NCBI RefSeq assembly: GCF_963576545.1 | Contig: NW_026870564.1 | Coordinates: 1 to 64,000 of the forward strand | Source of the DNA: Limanda limanda | Taxonomy: Eukaryota > Chordata > Actinopteri > Pleuronectiformes > Pleuronectidae | Length of the DNA: 64,000 nt | Direction: 5' to 3' | Part shown: positions 23,519-36,825 of the stretch, piece after piece | Numbering within the stretch: the stretch's first letter is position 1 | Layout of the letters: every line of letters starts with the position of its first letter | Position numbers and translations under genes: made by a program | Notes under the pieces: generated by a model | Databases searched by the model: none | What the model was told of the DNA's origin: nothing | Seen by the model: the letters and a program-made list of their open reading frames with translations, nothing else

Positions 23519-26500
23519 CTCTCCGACCTTCACAAAAAAAGTTATTCAAGAATATCTCTTTCTCCTATGTGCTTTCATCCCTAACCCTAACCCTTCCGAA
23601 AGTCGGAGAAGCTCAAGGATGGTACCGATCGATGCGCGCTACCCCATTTAGTGGGGGTAGAGCCTACTTGCAAGTCTCTCAGACCTTCACAAAAAAAGTT
23701 ATTCAAGAATATCTCCTCAGATTTGGGGGAATTTCGTCGGTCGACCTCTTCCGAAGGTCGTACAAGCTCGGGGATGGTACCAATCGATCCGCAGGACCCA
23801 AATTAGTCCAGATGCAACCACTTTCCAAGTCTCTCCGACCTTCACAAAAAAAGTTATTCAAGAATATCTCTTTCTCCTATGTGCTTTCATCCCTAACCCT
23901 AACCCTAACCCTTCCGAAAGTCGGAGAAGCTCAAGGATGGTACCGATCGATGCGCGCTACCCCATTTAGTGGGGGCAGAGCCTACTTGCAAGTCTCTCCG
24001 ACCTTCACAAAAAAAGTTATTCAAGAATATCTCTTTCTCCTATGTGCTTTCATCCCTAACCCTAACCCTAACCCTTCCGAAAGTCGGAGAAGCTCAAGGA
24101 TGGTACCGATCGATGCGCGCAACCCCATTTAGTGGGGGTAGAGCCTACTTGCAAGTCTCTCCGACCTTCACAAAAAAAGTTATTCAAGAATATCTCCTCA
24201 GATTTGGGGGAATTTCGTCGGTCGACCTCTTCCGAAGGTCGTACAAGCTCGGGGATGGTACCAATCGATCCGCAGGACCCAAATTAGTCCAGATGCAACC
24301 ACTTTCCAAGTCTCTCCGACCTTCACAAAAAAAGTTATTCAAGAATATCTCTTTCTCCTATGTGCTTTCATCCCTAACCCTAACCCTAACCCTTCCGAAA
24401 GTCGGAGAAGCTCAAGGATGGTACCGATCGATGCGCGCTACCCCATTTAGTGGGGGTAGAGCCTACTTGCAAGTCTCTCCGACCTTCACAAAAAAAGTTA
24501 TTCAAGAATATCTCTTTCTCCTATGTGCTTTCATCCCTAACCCTAACCCTAACCCTTCCGAAAGTCGGAGAAGCTCAAGGATGGTACCGATCGATGCGCG
24601 CTACCCCATTTAGTGGGGGTAGAGCCTACTTGCAAGTCTCTCCGACCTTCACAAAAAAAGTTATTCAAGAATATCTCCTCAGATTTGGGGGAATTTCGTC
24701 GGTCGACCTCTTCCGAAGGTCGTACAAGCTCGGGGATGGTACCAATCGATCCGCAGGACCCAAATTAGTCCAGATGCAACCACTTTCCAAGTCTCTCCGA
24801 CCTTCACAAAAAAAGTTATTCAAGAATATCTCTTTCTCCTATGTGCTTTCATCCCTAACCCTAACCCTAACCCTTCCGAAAGTCGGAGAAGCTCAAGGAT
24901 GGTACCGATCGATGCGCGCTACCCCATTTAGTGGGGGTAGAGCCTACTTGCAAGTCTCTCCGACCTTCACAAAAAAAGTTATTCAAGAATATCTCTTTCT
25001 CCTATGTGCTTTCATCCCTAACCCTAACCCTAACCCTTCCGAAAGTCGGAGAAGCTCAAGGATGGTACCGATCGATGCGCGCAACCCCATTTAGTGGGGG
25101 TAGAGCCTACTTGCAAGTCTCTCCGACCTTCACAAAAAAAGTTATTCAAGAATATCTCCTCAGATTTGGGGGAATTTCGTCGGTCGACCTCTTCCGAAGG
25201 TCGTACAAGCTCGGGGATGGTACCAATCGATCCGCAGGACCCAAATTAGTCCAGATGCAACCACTTTCCAAGTCTCTCCGACCTTCACAAAAAAAGTTAT
25301 TCAAGAATATCTCTTTCTCCTATGTGCTTTCATCCCTAACCCTAACCCTAACCCTTCCGAAAGTCGGAGAAGCTCAAGGATGGTACCGATCGATGCGCGC
25401 TACCCCATTTAGTGGGGGTAGAGCCTACTTGCAAGTCTCTCCGACCTTCACAAAAAAAGTTATTCAAGAATATCTCTTTCTCCTATGTGCTTTCATCCCT
25501 AACCCTAACCCTAACCCTTCCGAAAGTCGGAGAAGCTCAAGGATGGTACCGATCGATGCGCGCTACCCCATTTAGTGGGGGTAGAGCCTACTTGCAAGTC
25601 TCTCCGACCTTCACAAAAAAAGTTATTCAAGAATATCTCCTCAGATTTGGGGGAATTTCGTCGGTCGACCTCTTCCGAAGGTCGTACAAGCTCGGGGATG
25701 GTACCAATCGATCCGCAGGACCCAAATTAGTCCAGATGCAACCACTTTCCAAGTCTCTCCGACCTTCACAAAAAAAGTTATTCAAGAATATCTCTTTCTC
25801 CTATGTGCTTTCATCCCTAACCCTAACCCTAACCCTTCCGAAAGTCGGAGAAGCTCAAGGATGGTACCGATCGATGCGCGCTACCCCATTTAGTGGGGGT
25901 AGAGCCTACTTGCAAGTCTCTCCGACCTTCACAAAAAAAGTTATTCAAGAATATCTCCTCAGATTTGGGGGAATTTCGTCGGTCGACCTCTTCCGAAGGT
26001 CGTACAAGCTCGGGGATGGTACCAATCGATCCGCAGGACCCAAATTAGTCCAGATGCAACCACTTTCCAAGTCTCTCCGACCTTCACAAAAAAAGTTATT
26101 CAAGAATATCTCTTTCTCCTATGTGCTTTCATCCCTAACCCTAACCCTTCCGAAAGTCGGAGAAGCTCAAGGATGGTACCGATCGATGCGCGCTACCCCA
26201 TTTAGTGGGGGTAGAGCCTACTTGCAAGTCTCTCCGACCTTCACAAAAAAAGTTATTCAAGAATATCTCTTTCTCCTATGTGCTTTCATCCCTAACCCTA
26301 ACCCTAACCCTTCCGAAAGTCGGAGAAGCTCAAGGATGGTACCGATCGATGCGCGCAACCCCATTTAGTGGGGGTAGAGCCTACTTGCAAGTCTCTCCGA
26401 CCTTCACAAAAAAAGTTATTCAAGAATATCTCCTCAGATTTGGGGGAATTTCGTCGGTCGACCTCTTCCGAAGGTCGTACAAGCTCGGGGATGGTACCAA

Positions 26501-28161
26501 TCGATCCGCAGGACCCAAATTAGTCCAGATGCAACCACTTTCCAAGTCTCTCCGACCTTCACAAAAAAAGTTATTCAAGAATATCTCTTTCTCCTATGTG
26601 CTTTCATCCCTAACCCTAACCCTAACCCTTCCGAAAGTCGGAGAAGCTCAAGGATGGTACCGATCGATGCGCGCTACCCCATTTAGTGGGGGTAGAGCCT
26701 ACTTGCAAGTCTGTCCGACCTTCACAAAAAAAGTTATTCAAGAATATCTCTTTCTCCTATGTGCTTTCATCCCTAACCCTAACCCTAACCCTTCCGAAAG
26801 TCGGAGAAGCTCAAGGATGGTACCGATCGATGCGCGCTACCCCATTTAGTGGGGGTAGAGCCTACTTGCAAGTCTCTCCGACCTTCACAAAAAAAGTTAT
26901 TCAAGAATATCTCCTCAGATTTGGGGGAATTTCGTCGGTCGACCTCTTCCGAAGGTCGTACAAGCTCGGGGATAGTACCAATCGATCCGCAGGACACAAA
27001 TTAGTCCAGATGCAACCACTTTCCAAGTCTCTCCGACCTTCACAAAAAAAGTTATTCAAGAATATCTCTTTCTCCTATGTGCTTTCATCCCTAACCCTAA
27101 CCCTAACCCTTCCGAAAGTCGGAGAAGCTCAAGGATGGTACCGATCGATGCGCGCTACCCCATTTAGTGGGGGTAGAGCCTACTTGCAAGTCTCTCCGAC
27201 CTTCACAAAAAAAGTTATTCAAGAATATCTCTTTCTCCTATGTGCTTTCATCCCTAACCCTAACCCTAACCCTTCCGAAAGTCGGAGAAGCTCAAGGATG
27301 GTACCGATCGATGCGCGCAACCCCATTTAGTGGGGGTAGAGCCTACTTGCAAGTCTCTCCGACCTTCACAAAAAAAGTTATTCAAGAATATCTCCTCAGA
27401 TTTGGGGGAATTTCGTCGGTCGACCTCTTCCGAAGGTCGTACAAGCTCGGGGATGGTACCAATCGATCCGCAGGACCCAAATTAGTCCAGATGCAACCAC
27501 TTTCCAAGTCTCTCCGACCTTCACAAAAAAAGTTATTCAAGAATATCTCTTTCTCCTATGTGCTTTCATCCCTAACCCTAACCCTAACCCTTCCGAAAGT
27601 CGGAGAAGCTCAAGGATGGTACCGATCGATGCGCGCTACCCCATTTAGTGGGGGTAGAGCCTACTTGCAAGTCTCTCCGACCTTCACAAAAAAAGTTATT
27701 CAAGAATATCTCTTTCTCCTATGTGCTTTCATCCCTAACCCTAACCCTAACCCTTCCGAAAGTCGGAGAAGCTCAAGGATGGTACCGATCGATGCGCGCT
27801 ACCCCATTTAGTGGGGGTAGAGCCTACTTGCAAGTCTCTCCGACCTTCACAAAAAAAGTTATTCAAGAATATCTCTTTCTCCTATGTGCTTTCATCCCTA
27901 ACCCTAACCCTAACCCTTCCGAAAGTCGGAGAAGCTCAAGGATGGTACCGATCGATGCGCGCTACCACATTTAGTGGGGGTAGAGCCTACTTGCAAGTCT
28001 CTCCGACCTTCACAAAAAAAGTTATTCAAGAATATCTCTTTCTCCTATGTGCTTTCATCCCTAACCCTAACCCTAACCCTTCCGAAAGTCGGAGAAGCTC
28101 AAGGATGGTACTGATCGATGCGCGCAACCCCATTTAGTGGGGGTAGAGCCTACTTGCAAGT
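23519..28161 (+). repeat. 4,643-bp 29-mer unit, copy 2
   Basis: This is the direct tandem copy of 18876-23518 at an offset of 4,643 bp. Private changes are A at 26974 (GATAGTACC, losing KpnI) and T at 28112 (TACTGATC, losing KpnI). With the three differences in copy 1, I found five substitutions and no indel, about 99.9% identity. A full alignment could reveal a few more. The match ends in the next monomer, where copy 1 is followed by a short A and copy 2 by a normal A. Confidence 0.93.
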
Positions 28162-31063
28162 CTCTCCGACCTTCACAAAAAAAGTTATTCAAGAATATCT
28201 CTTTCTCCTATGTGCTTTCATCCCTAACCCTAACCCTAACCCTTCCGAAAGTCGGAGAAGCTCAAGGATGGTACCGATCGATGCGCGCTACCCCATTTAG
28301 TGGGGGTAGAGCCTACTTGCAAGTCTCTCCGACCTTCACAAAAAAAGTTATTCAAGAATATCTCCTCAGATTTGGGGGAATTTCGTCGGTCGACCTCTTC
28401 CGAAGGTCGTACAAGCTCGGGGATGGTACCAATCGATCCGCAGGACACAAATTAGTCCAGATGCAACCACTTTCCAAGTCTCTCCGACCTTCACAAAAAA
28501 AGTTATTCAAGAATATCTCTTTCTCCTATGTGCTTTCATCCCTAACCCTAACCCTAACCCTTCCGAAAGTCGGAGAAGCTCAAGGATGGTACCGATCGAT
28601 GCGCGCTACCCCATTTAGTGGGAGTAGAGCCTACTTGCAAGTCTCTCCGACCTTCACAAAAAAAGTTATTCAAGAATATCTCTTTCTCCTATGTGCTTTC
28701 ATCCCTAACCCTAACCCTAACCCTTCCGAAAGTCGGAGAAGCTCAAGGATGGTACCGATCGATGCGCGCAACCCCATTTAGTGGGGGTAGAGCCTACTTG
28801 CAAGTCTCTCCGACCTTCACAAAAAAAGTTATTCAAGAATATCTCCTCAGATTTGGGGGAATTTCGTCGGTCGACCTCTTCCGAAGGTCGTACAAGCTCG
28901 GGGATGGTACCAATCGATCCGCAGGACCCAAATTAGTCCAGATGCAACCACTTTCCAAGTCTCTCCGACCTTCACAAAAAAAGTTATTCAAGAATATCTC
29001 TTTCTCCTATGTGCTTTCATCCCTAACCCTAACCCTAACCCTTCCGAAAGTCGGAGAAGCTCAAGGATGGTACCGATCGATGCGCGCTACCCCATTTAGT
29101 GGGGGTAGAGCCTACTTGCAAGTCTCTCCGACCTTCACAAAAAAAGTTATTCAAGAATATCTCTTTCTCCTATGTGCTTTCATCCCTAACCCTAACCCTA
29201 ACCCTTCCGAAAGTCGGAGAAGCTCAAGGATGGTACCGATCGATGCGCGCTACCCCATTTAGTGGGGGTAGAGCCTACTTGCAAGTCTCTCCGACCTTCA
29301 CAAAAAAAGTTATTCAAGAATATCTCTTTCTCCTATGTGCTTTCATCCCTAACCCTAACCCTAACCCTTCCGAAAGTCGGAGAAGCTCAAGGATGGTACC
29401 GATCGATGCGCGCTACCACATTTAGTGGGGGTAGAGCCTACTTGCAAGTCTCTCCGACCTTCACAAAAAAAGTTATTCAAGAATATCTCTTTCTCCTATG
29501 TGCTTTCATCCCTAACCCTAACCCTAACCCTTCCGAAAGTCGGAGAAGCTCAAGGATGGTACTGATCGATGCGCGCAACCCCATTTAGTGGGGGTAGAGC
29601 CTACTTGCAAGTCTCTCCGACCTTCACAAAAAAAGTTATTCAAGAATATCTCTTTCTCCTATGTGCTTTCATCCCTAACCCTAACCCTAACCCTTCCGAA
29701 AGTCGGAGAAGCTCAAGGATGGTACCGATCGATGCGCGCTACCCCATTTAGTGGGGGTAGAGCCTACTTGCAAGTCTCTCCGACCTTCACAAAAAAAGTT
29801 ATTCAAGAATATCTCCTCAGATTTGGGGGAATTTCGTCGGTCGACCTCTTCCGAAGGTCGTACAAGCTCGGGGATGGTACCAATCGATCCGCAGGACACA
29901 AATTAGTCCAGATGCAACCACTTTCCAAGTCTCTCCGACCTTCACAAAAAAAGTTATTCAAGAATATCTCTTTCTCCTATGTGCTTTCATCCCTAACCCT
30001 AACCCTAACCCTTCCGAAAGTCGGAGAAGCTCAAGGATGGTACCGATCGATGCGCGCTACCCCATTTAGTGGGAGTAGAGCCTACTTGCAAGTCTCTCCG
30101 ACCTTCACAAAAAAAGTTATTCAAGAATATCTCTTTCTCCTATGTGCTTTCATCCCTAACCCTAACCCTAACCCTTCCGAAAGTCGGAGAAGCTCAAGGA
30201 TGGTACCGATCGATGCGCGCAACCCCATTTAGTGGGGGTAGAGCCTACTTGCAAGTCTCTCCGACCTTCACAAAAAAAGTTATTCAAGAATATCTCCTCA
30301 GATTTGGGGGAATTTCGTCGGTCGACCTCTTCCGAAGGTCGTACAAGCTCGGGGATGGTACCAATCGATCTGCAGGACCCAAATTAGTCCAGATGCAACC
30401 ACTTTCCAAGTCTCTCCGACCTTCACAAAAAAAGTTATTCAAGAATATCTCTTTCTCCTATGTGCTTTCATCCCTAACCCTAACCCTAACCCTTCCGAAA
30501 GTCGGAGAAGCTCAAGGATGGTACCGATCGATGCGCGCTACCCCATTTAGTGGGGGTAGAGCCTACTTGCAAGTCTCTCCGACCTTCACAAAAAAAGTTA
30601 TTCAAGAATATCTCTTTCTCCTATGTGCTTTCATCCCTAACCCTAACCCTAACCCTTCCGAAAGTCGGAGAAGCTCAAGGATGGTACCGATCGATGCGCG
30701 CTACCCCATTTAGTGGGGGTAGAGCCTACTTGCAAGTCTCTCCGACCTTCACAAAAAAAGTTATTCAAGAATATCTCTTTCTCCTATGTGCTTTCATCCC
30801 TAACCCTAACCCTAACCCTTCCGAAAGTCGGAGAAGCTCAAGGATGGTACCGATCGATGCGCGCTACCACATTTAGTGGGGGTAGAGCCTACTTGCAAGT
30901 CTCTCCGACCTTCACAAAAAAAGTTATTCAAGAATATCTCTTTCTCCTATGTGCTTTCATCCCTAACCCTAACCCTAACCCTTCCGAAAGTCGGAGAAGC
31001 TCAAGGATGGTACCGATCGATGCGCGCAACCCCATTTAGTGGGGGTAGAGCCTACTTGCAAGT
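28162..31063 (+). repeat. Two further tandem 1,451-bp units (copies 7 and 8)
   Basis: Copies are 28162-29612 and 29613-31063. With 26711-28161 they make three 9-mers in a row. The two here share GGGAGTAGAG (A at 28623 and 30074, 1,451 bp apart), and TACTGATC at 28112 and 29563 is also 1,451 bp apart. They lack the GTCTGTCC marker of 26711-28161, as second copies do elsewhere. Confidence 0.92.
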
Positions 31064-33621
31064 CTCTCCGACCTTCACAAAAAAAGTTATTCAAGAATAT
31101 CTCTTTCTCCTATGTGCTTTCATCCCTAACCCTAACCCTTCCGAAAGTCGGAGAAGCTCAAGGATGGTACCGATCGATGCGCGCAACCCCATTTAGTGGG
31201 GGTAGAGCCTACTTGCAAGTCTCTCCGACCTTCACAAAAAAAGTAATTCAAGAATATCTCCTCAGATTTGGGGGAATTTCGTCGGTCGACCTCTTCCGAA
31301 GGTCGTACAAGCTCAGGGATGGTACCAATCGATCCGCAGGACCCAAATTAGTCCAGATGCAACCACTTTCCAAGTCTCTCCGACCTTCACAAAAAAAGTT
31401 ATTCAAGAATATCTCTTTCTCCTATGTGCTTTCATCCCTAACCCTAACCCTAACCCTTCCGAAAGTCGGAGAAGCTCAAGGATGGTACCGATCGATGCGC
31501 GCTACCCCATTTAGTGGGGGCAGAGCCTACTTGCAAGTCTCTCCGACCTTCACAAAAAAAGTTATTCAAGAATATCTCTTTCTCCTATGTGCTTTCATCC
31601 CTAACCCTAACCCTAACCCTTCCGAAAGTCGGAAAAGCTCAAGGATGGTACCGATCGATGCGCGCTACCCCATTTAGTGGGGGTAGAGCCTACTTGCAAG
31701 TCTCTCCGACCTTCACAAAAAAAGTTATTCAAGAATATCTCTTTCTCCTATGTGCTTTCATCCCTAACCCTAACCCTTCCGAAAGTCGGAGAAGCTCAAG
31801 GATGGTACCGATCGATGCGCGCAACCCCATTTAGTGGGGGTAGAGCCTACTTGCAAGTCTCTCCGACCTTCACAAAAAAAGTAATTCAAGAATATCTCCT
31901 CAGATTTGGGGGAATTTCGTCGGTCGACCTCTTCCGAAGGTCGTACAAGCTCGGGGATGGTACCAATCGATCCGCAGGACCCAAATTAGTCCAGATGCAA
32001 CCACTTTCCAAGTCTCTCCGACCTTCACAAAAAAAGTTATTCAAGAATATCTCTTTCTCCTATGTGCTTTCATCCCTAACCCTAACCCTAACCCTTCCGA
32101 AAGTCGGAGAAGCTCAAGGATGGTACCGATCGATGCGCGCTACCCCATTTAGTGGGGGTAGAGCCTACTTGCAAGTCTCTCCGACCTTCACAAAAAAAGT
32201 TATTCAAGAATATCTCTTTCTCCTATGTGCTTTCATCCCTAACCCTAACCCTTCCGAAAGTCGGAGAAGCTCAAGGATGGTACCGATCGATGCGCGCTAC
32301 CCCATTTAGTGGGGGTAGAGCCTACTTGCAAGTCTCTCAGACCTTCACAAAAAAAGTTATTCAAGAATATCTCCTCAGATTTGGGGGAATTTCGTCGGTC
32401 GACCTCTTCCGAAGGTCGTACAAGCTCGGGGATGGTACCAATCGATCCGCAGGACCCAAATTAGTCCAGATGCAACCACTTTCCAAGTCTCTCCGACCTT
32501 CACAAAAAAAGTTATTCAAGAATATCTCTTTCTCCTATGTGCTTTCATCCCTAACCCTAACCCTAACCCTTCCGAAAGTCGGAGAAGCTCAAGGATGGTA
32601 CCGATCGATGCGCGCTACCCCATTTAGTGGGGGCAGAGCCTACTTGCAAGTCTCTCCGACCTTCACAAAAAAAGTTATTCAAGAATATCTCTTTCTCCTA
32701 TGTGCTTTCATCCCTAACCCTAACCCTAACCCTTCCGAAAGTCGGAGAAGCTCAAGGATGGTACCGATCGATGCGCGCAACCCCATTTAGTGGGGGTAGA
32801 GCCTACTTGCAAGTCTCTCCGACCTTCACAAAAAAAGTTATTCAAGAATATCTCCTCAGATTTGGGGGAATTTCGTCGGTCGACCTCTTCCGAAGGTCGT
32901 ACAAGCTCGGGGATGGTACCAATCGATCCGCAGGACCCAAATTAGTCCAGATGCAACCACTTTCCAAGTCTCTCCGACCTTCACAAAAAAAGTTATTCAA
33001 GAATATCTCTTTCTCCTATGTGCTTTCATCCCTAACCCTAACCCTAACCCTTCCGAAAGTCGGAGAAGCTCAAGGATGGTACCGATCGATGCGCGCTACC
33101 CCATTTAGTGGGGGTAGAGCCTACTTGCAAGTCTCTCCGACCTTCACAAAAAAAGTTATTCAAGAATATCTCTTTCTCCTATGTGCTTTCATCCCTAACC
33201 CTAACCCTAACCCTTCCGAAAGTCGGAGAAGCTCAAGGATGGTACCGATCGATGCGCGCTACCCCATTTAGTGGGGGTAGAGCCTACTTGCAAGTCTCTC
33301 CGACCTTCACAAAAAAAGTTATTCAAGAATATCTCTTTCTCCTATGTGCTTTCATCCCTAACCCTAACCCTAACCCTTCCGAAAGTCGGAGAAGCTCAAG
33401 GATGGTACCGATCGATGCGCGCTACCACATTTAGTGGGGGTAGAACCTACTTGCAAGTCTCTCCGACCTTCACAAAAAAAGTTATTCAAGAATATCTCTT
33501 TCTCCTATGTGCTTTCATCCCTAACCCTAACCCTAACCCTTCCGAAAGTCGGAGAAGCTCAAGGATGGTACCGATCGATGCGCGCAACCCCATTTAGTGG
33601 GGGTAGAGCCTACTTGCAAGT
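31064..33621 (+). repeat. 2,558-bp member of the 2,570-bp unit family
   Basis: Monomer order matches 13092-15661, but two A monomers (31064 and 31702) are the 157-bp form, so the block is exactly 12 bp shorter. GTAATT, GGGGGCAG, CGGAAAAG and CTCAGACC landmarks are all present. A B monomer has GCTCAGGGATG near 31315. Confidence 0.88.
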
Positions 33622-36600
33622 CTCTCCGACCTTCACAAAAAAAGTTATTCAAGAATATCTCTTTCTCCTATGTGCTTTCATCCCTAACCCTAACCCTAAC
33701 CCTTCCGAAAGTCGGAGAAGCTCAAGGATGGTACCGATCGATGCGCGCAACCCCATTTAGTGGGGGTAGAGCCTACTTGCAAGTCTCTCCGACCTTCACA
33801 AAAAAAGTTATTCAAGAATATCTCCTCAGATTTGGGGGAATTTCGTCGGTCGACCTCTTCCGAAGGTCGTACAAGCTCGGGGATGGTACCAATCGATCCG
33901 CAGGACCCAAATTAGTCCAGATGCAACTACTTTCCAAGTCTCTCCGACCTTCACAAAAAAAGTTATTCAAGAATATCTCTTTCTCCTATGTGCTTTCATC
34001 CCTAACCCTAACCCTAACCCTTCCGAAAGTCGGAGAAGCTCAAGGATGGTACCGATCGATGCGCGCTACCCCATTTAGTGGGGGTAGAGCCTACTTGCAA
34101 GTCTCTCCGACCTTCACAAAAAAAGTTATTCAAGAATATCTCTTTCTCCTATGTGCTTTCATCCCTAACCCTAACCCTAACCCTTCCGAAAGTCGGAGAA
34201 GCTCAAGGATGGTACCGATCGATGCGCGCTACCCCATTTAGTGGGGGTAGAGCCTACTTGCAAGTCTCTCCGACCTTCACAAAAAAAGTTATTCAAGAAT
34301 ATCTCCTCAGATTTGGGGGAATTTCGTCGGTCGACCTCTTCCGAAGGTCGTACAAGCTCGGGGATGGTACCAATCGATCCGCAGGACCCAAATTAGTCCA
34401 GATGCAACCACTTTCCAAGTCTCTCCGACCTTCACAAAAAAAGTTATTCAAGAATATCTCTTTCTCCTATGTGCTTTCATCCCTAACCCTAACCCTAACC
34501 CTTCCGAAAGTCGGAGAAGCTCAAGGATGGTACCGATCGATGCGCGCTACCCCATTTAGTGGGGGTAGAGCCTACTTGCAAGTCTCTCCGACCTTCACAA
34601 AAAAAGTTATTCAAGAATATCTCTTTCTCCTATGTGCTTTCATCCCTAACCCTAACCCTAACCCTTCCGAAAGTCGGAGAAGCTCAAGGATGGTACCGAT
34701 CGATGCGCGCAACCCCATTTAGTGGGGGTAGAGCCTACTTGCAAGTCTCTCCGACCTTCACAAAAAAAGTTATTCAAGAATATCTCCTCAGATTTGGGGG
34801 AATTTCGTCGGTCGACCTCTTCCGAAGGTCGTACAAGCTCGGGGATGGTACCAATCGATCCGCAGGACCCAAATTAGTCCAGATGCAACCACTTTCCAAG
34901 TCTCTCCGACCTTCACAAAAAAAGTTATTCAAGAATATCTCTTTCTCCTATGTGCTTTCATCCCTAACCCTAACCCTAACCCTTCCGAAAGTCGGAGAAG
35001 CTCAAGGATGGTACCGATCGATGCGCGCTACCCCATTTAGTGGGGGTAGAGCCTACTTGCAAGTCTCTCCGACCTTCACAAAAAAAGTTATTCAAGAATA
35101 TCTCTTTCTCCTATGTGCTTTCATCCCTAACCCTAACCCTAACCCTTCCGAAAGTCGGAGAAGCTCAAGGATGGTACCGATCGATGCGCGCTACCCCATT
35201 TAGTGGGGGTAGAGCCTACTTGCAAGTCTCTCCGACCTTCACAAAAAAAGTTATTCAAGAATATCTCCTCAGATTTGGGGGAATTTCGTCGGTCGACCTC
35301 TTCCGAAGGTCGTACAAGCTCGGGGATGGTACCAATCGATCCGCAGGACCCAAATTAGTCCAGATGCAACCACTTTCCAAGTCTCTCCGACCTTCACAAA
35401 AAAAGTTATTCAAGAATATCTCTTTCTCCTATGTGCTTTCATCCCTAACCCTAACCCTAACCCTTCCGAAAGTCGGAGAAGCTCAAGGATGGTACCGATC
35501 GATGCGCGCTACCCCATTTAGTGGGGGTAGAGCCTACTTGCAAGTCTCTCCGACCTTCACAAAAAAAGTTATTCAAGAATATCTCTTTCTCCTATGTGCT
35601 TTCATCCCTAACCCTAACCCTAACCCTTCCGAAAGTCGGAGAAGCTCAAGGATGGTACCGATCGATGCGCGCAACCCCATTTAGTGGGGGTAGAGCCTAC
35701 TTGCAAGTCTCTCCGACCTTCACAAAAAAAGTTATTCAAGAATATCTCCTCAGATTTGGGGGAATTTCGTCGGTCGACCTCTTCCGAAGGTCGTACAAGC
35801 TCGGGGATGGTACCAATCGATCCGCAGGACCCAAATTAGTCCAGATGCAACCACTTTCCAAGTCTCTCCGACCTTCACAAAAAAAGTTATTCAAGAATAT
35901 CTCTTTCTCCTATGTGCTTTCATCCCTAACCCTAACCCTAACCCTTCCGAAAGTCGGAGAAGCTCAAGGATGGTACCGATCGATGCGCGCTACCCCATTT
36001 AGTGGGGGTAGAGCCTACTTGCAAGTCTCTCCGACCTTCACAAAAAAAGTTATTCAAGAATATCTCTTTCTCCTATGTGCTTTCATCCCTAACCCTAACC
36101 CTAACCCTTCCGAAAGTCGGAGAAGCTCAAGGATGGTACCGATCGATGCGCGCTACCCCATTTAGTGGGGGTAGAGCCTACTTGCAAGTCTCTCCGACCT
36201 TCACAAAAAAAGTTATTCAAGAATATCTCCTCAGATTTGGGGGAATTTCGTCGGTCGACCTCTTCCGAAGGTCGTACAAGCTCGGGGATGGTACCAATCG
36301 ATCCGCAGGACCCAAATTAGTCCAGATGCAACCACTTTCCAAGTCTCTCCGACCTTCACAAAAAAAGTTATTCAAGAATATCTCTTTCTCCTATGTGCTT
36401 TCATCCCTAACCCTAACCCTAACCCTTCCGAAAGTCGGAGAAGCTCAAGGATGGTACCGATCGATGCGCGCTACCCCATTTAGTGGGGGTAGAGCCTACT
36501 TGCAAGTCTCTCCGACCTTCACAAAAAAAGTTATTCAAGAATATCTCCTCAGATTTGGGGGAATTTCGTCGGTCGACCTCTTCCGAAGGTCGTACAAGCT

Positions 36601-36825
36601 CGGGGATGGTACCAATCGATCCGCAGGACCCAAATTAGTCCAGATGCAACCACTTTCCAAGTCTCTCCGACCTTCACAAAAAAAGTTATTCAAGAATATC
36701 TCTTTCTCCTATGTGCTTTCATCCCTAACCCTAACCCTAACCCTTCCGAAAGTCGGAGAAGCTCAAGGATGGTACCGATCGATGCGCGCTACCCCATTTA
36801 GTGGGGGTAGAGCCTACTTGCAAGT
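33622..36825 (+). repeat. Six tandem 481-bp trimers followed by one B-A dimer
   Basis: Junctions fall every 481 bp from 33622 to 36508, then a 318-bp B-A dimer completes the block at 36825. It resembles 8266-10189. The extra B-A leaves only one A between two B monomers at 36190-36825. Such single-A spacing is rare and is also seen near 20957-21586, 25600-26229 and 58614-59249. One B reads ATGCAACTACTT near 33928. Confidence 0.88.
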
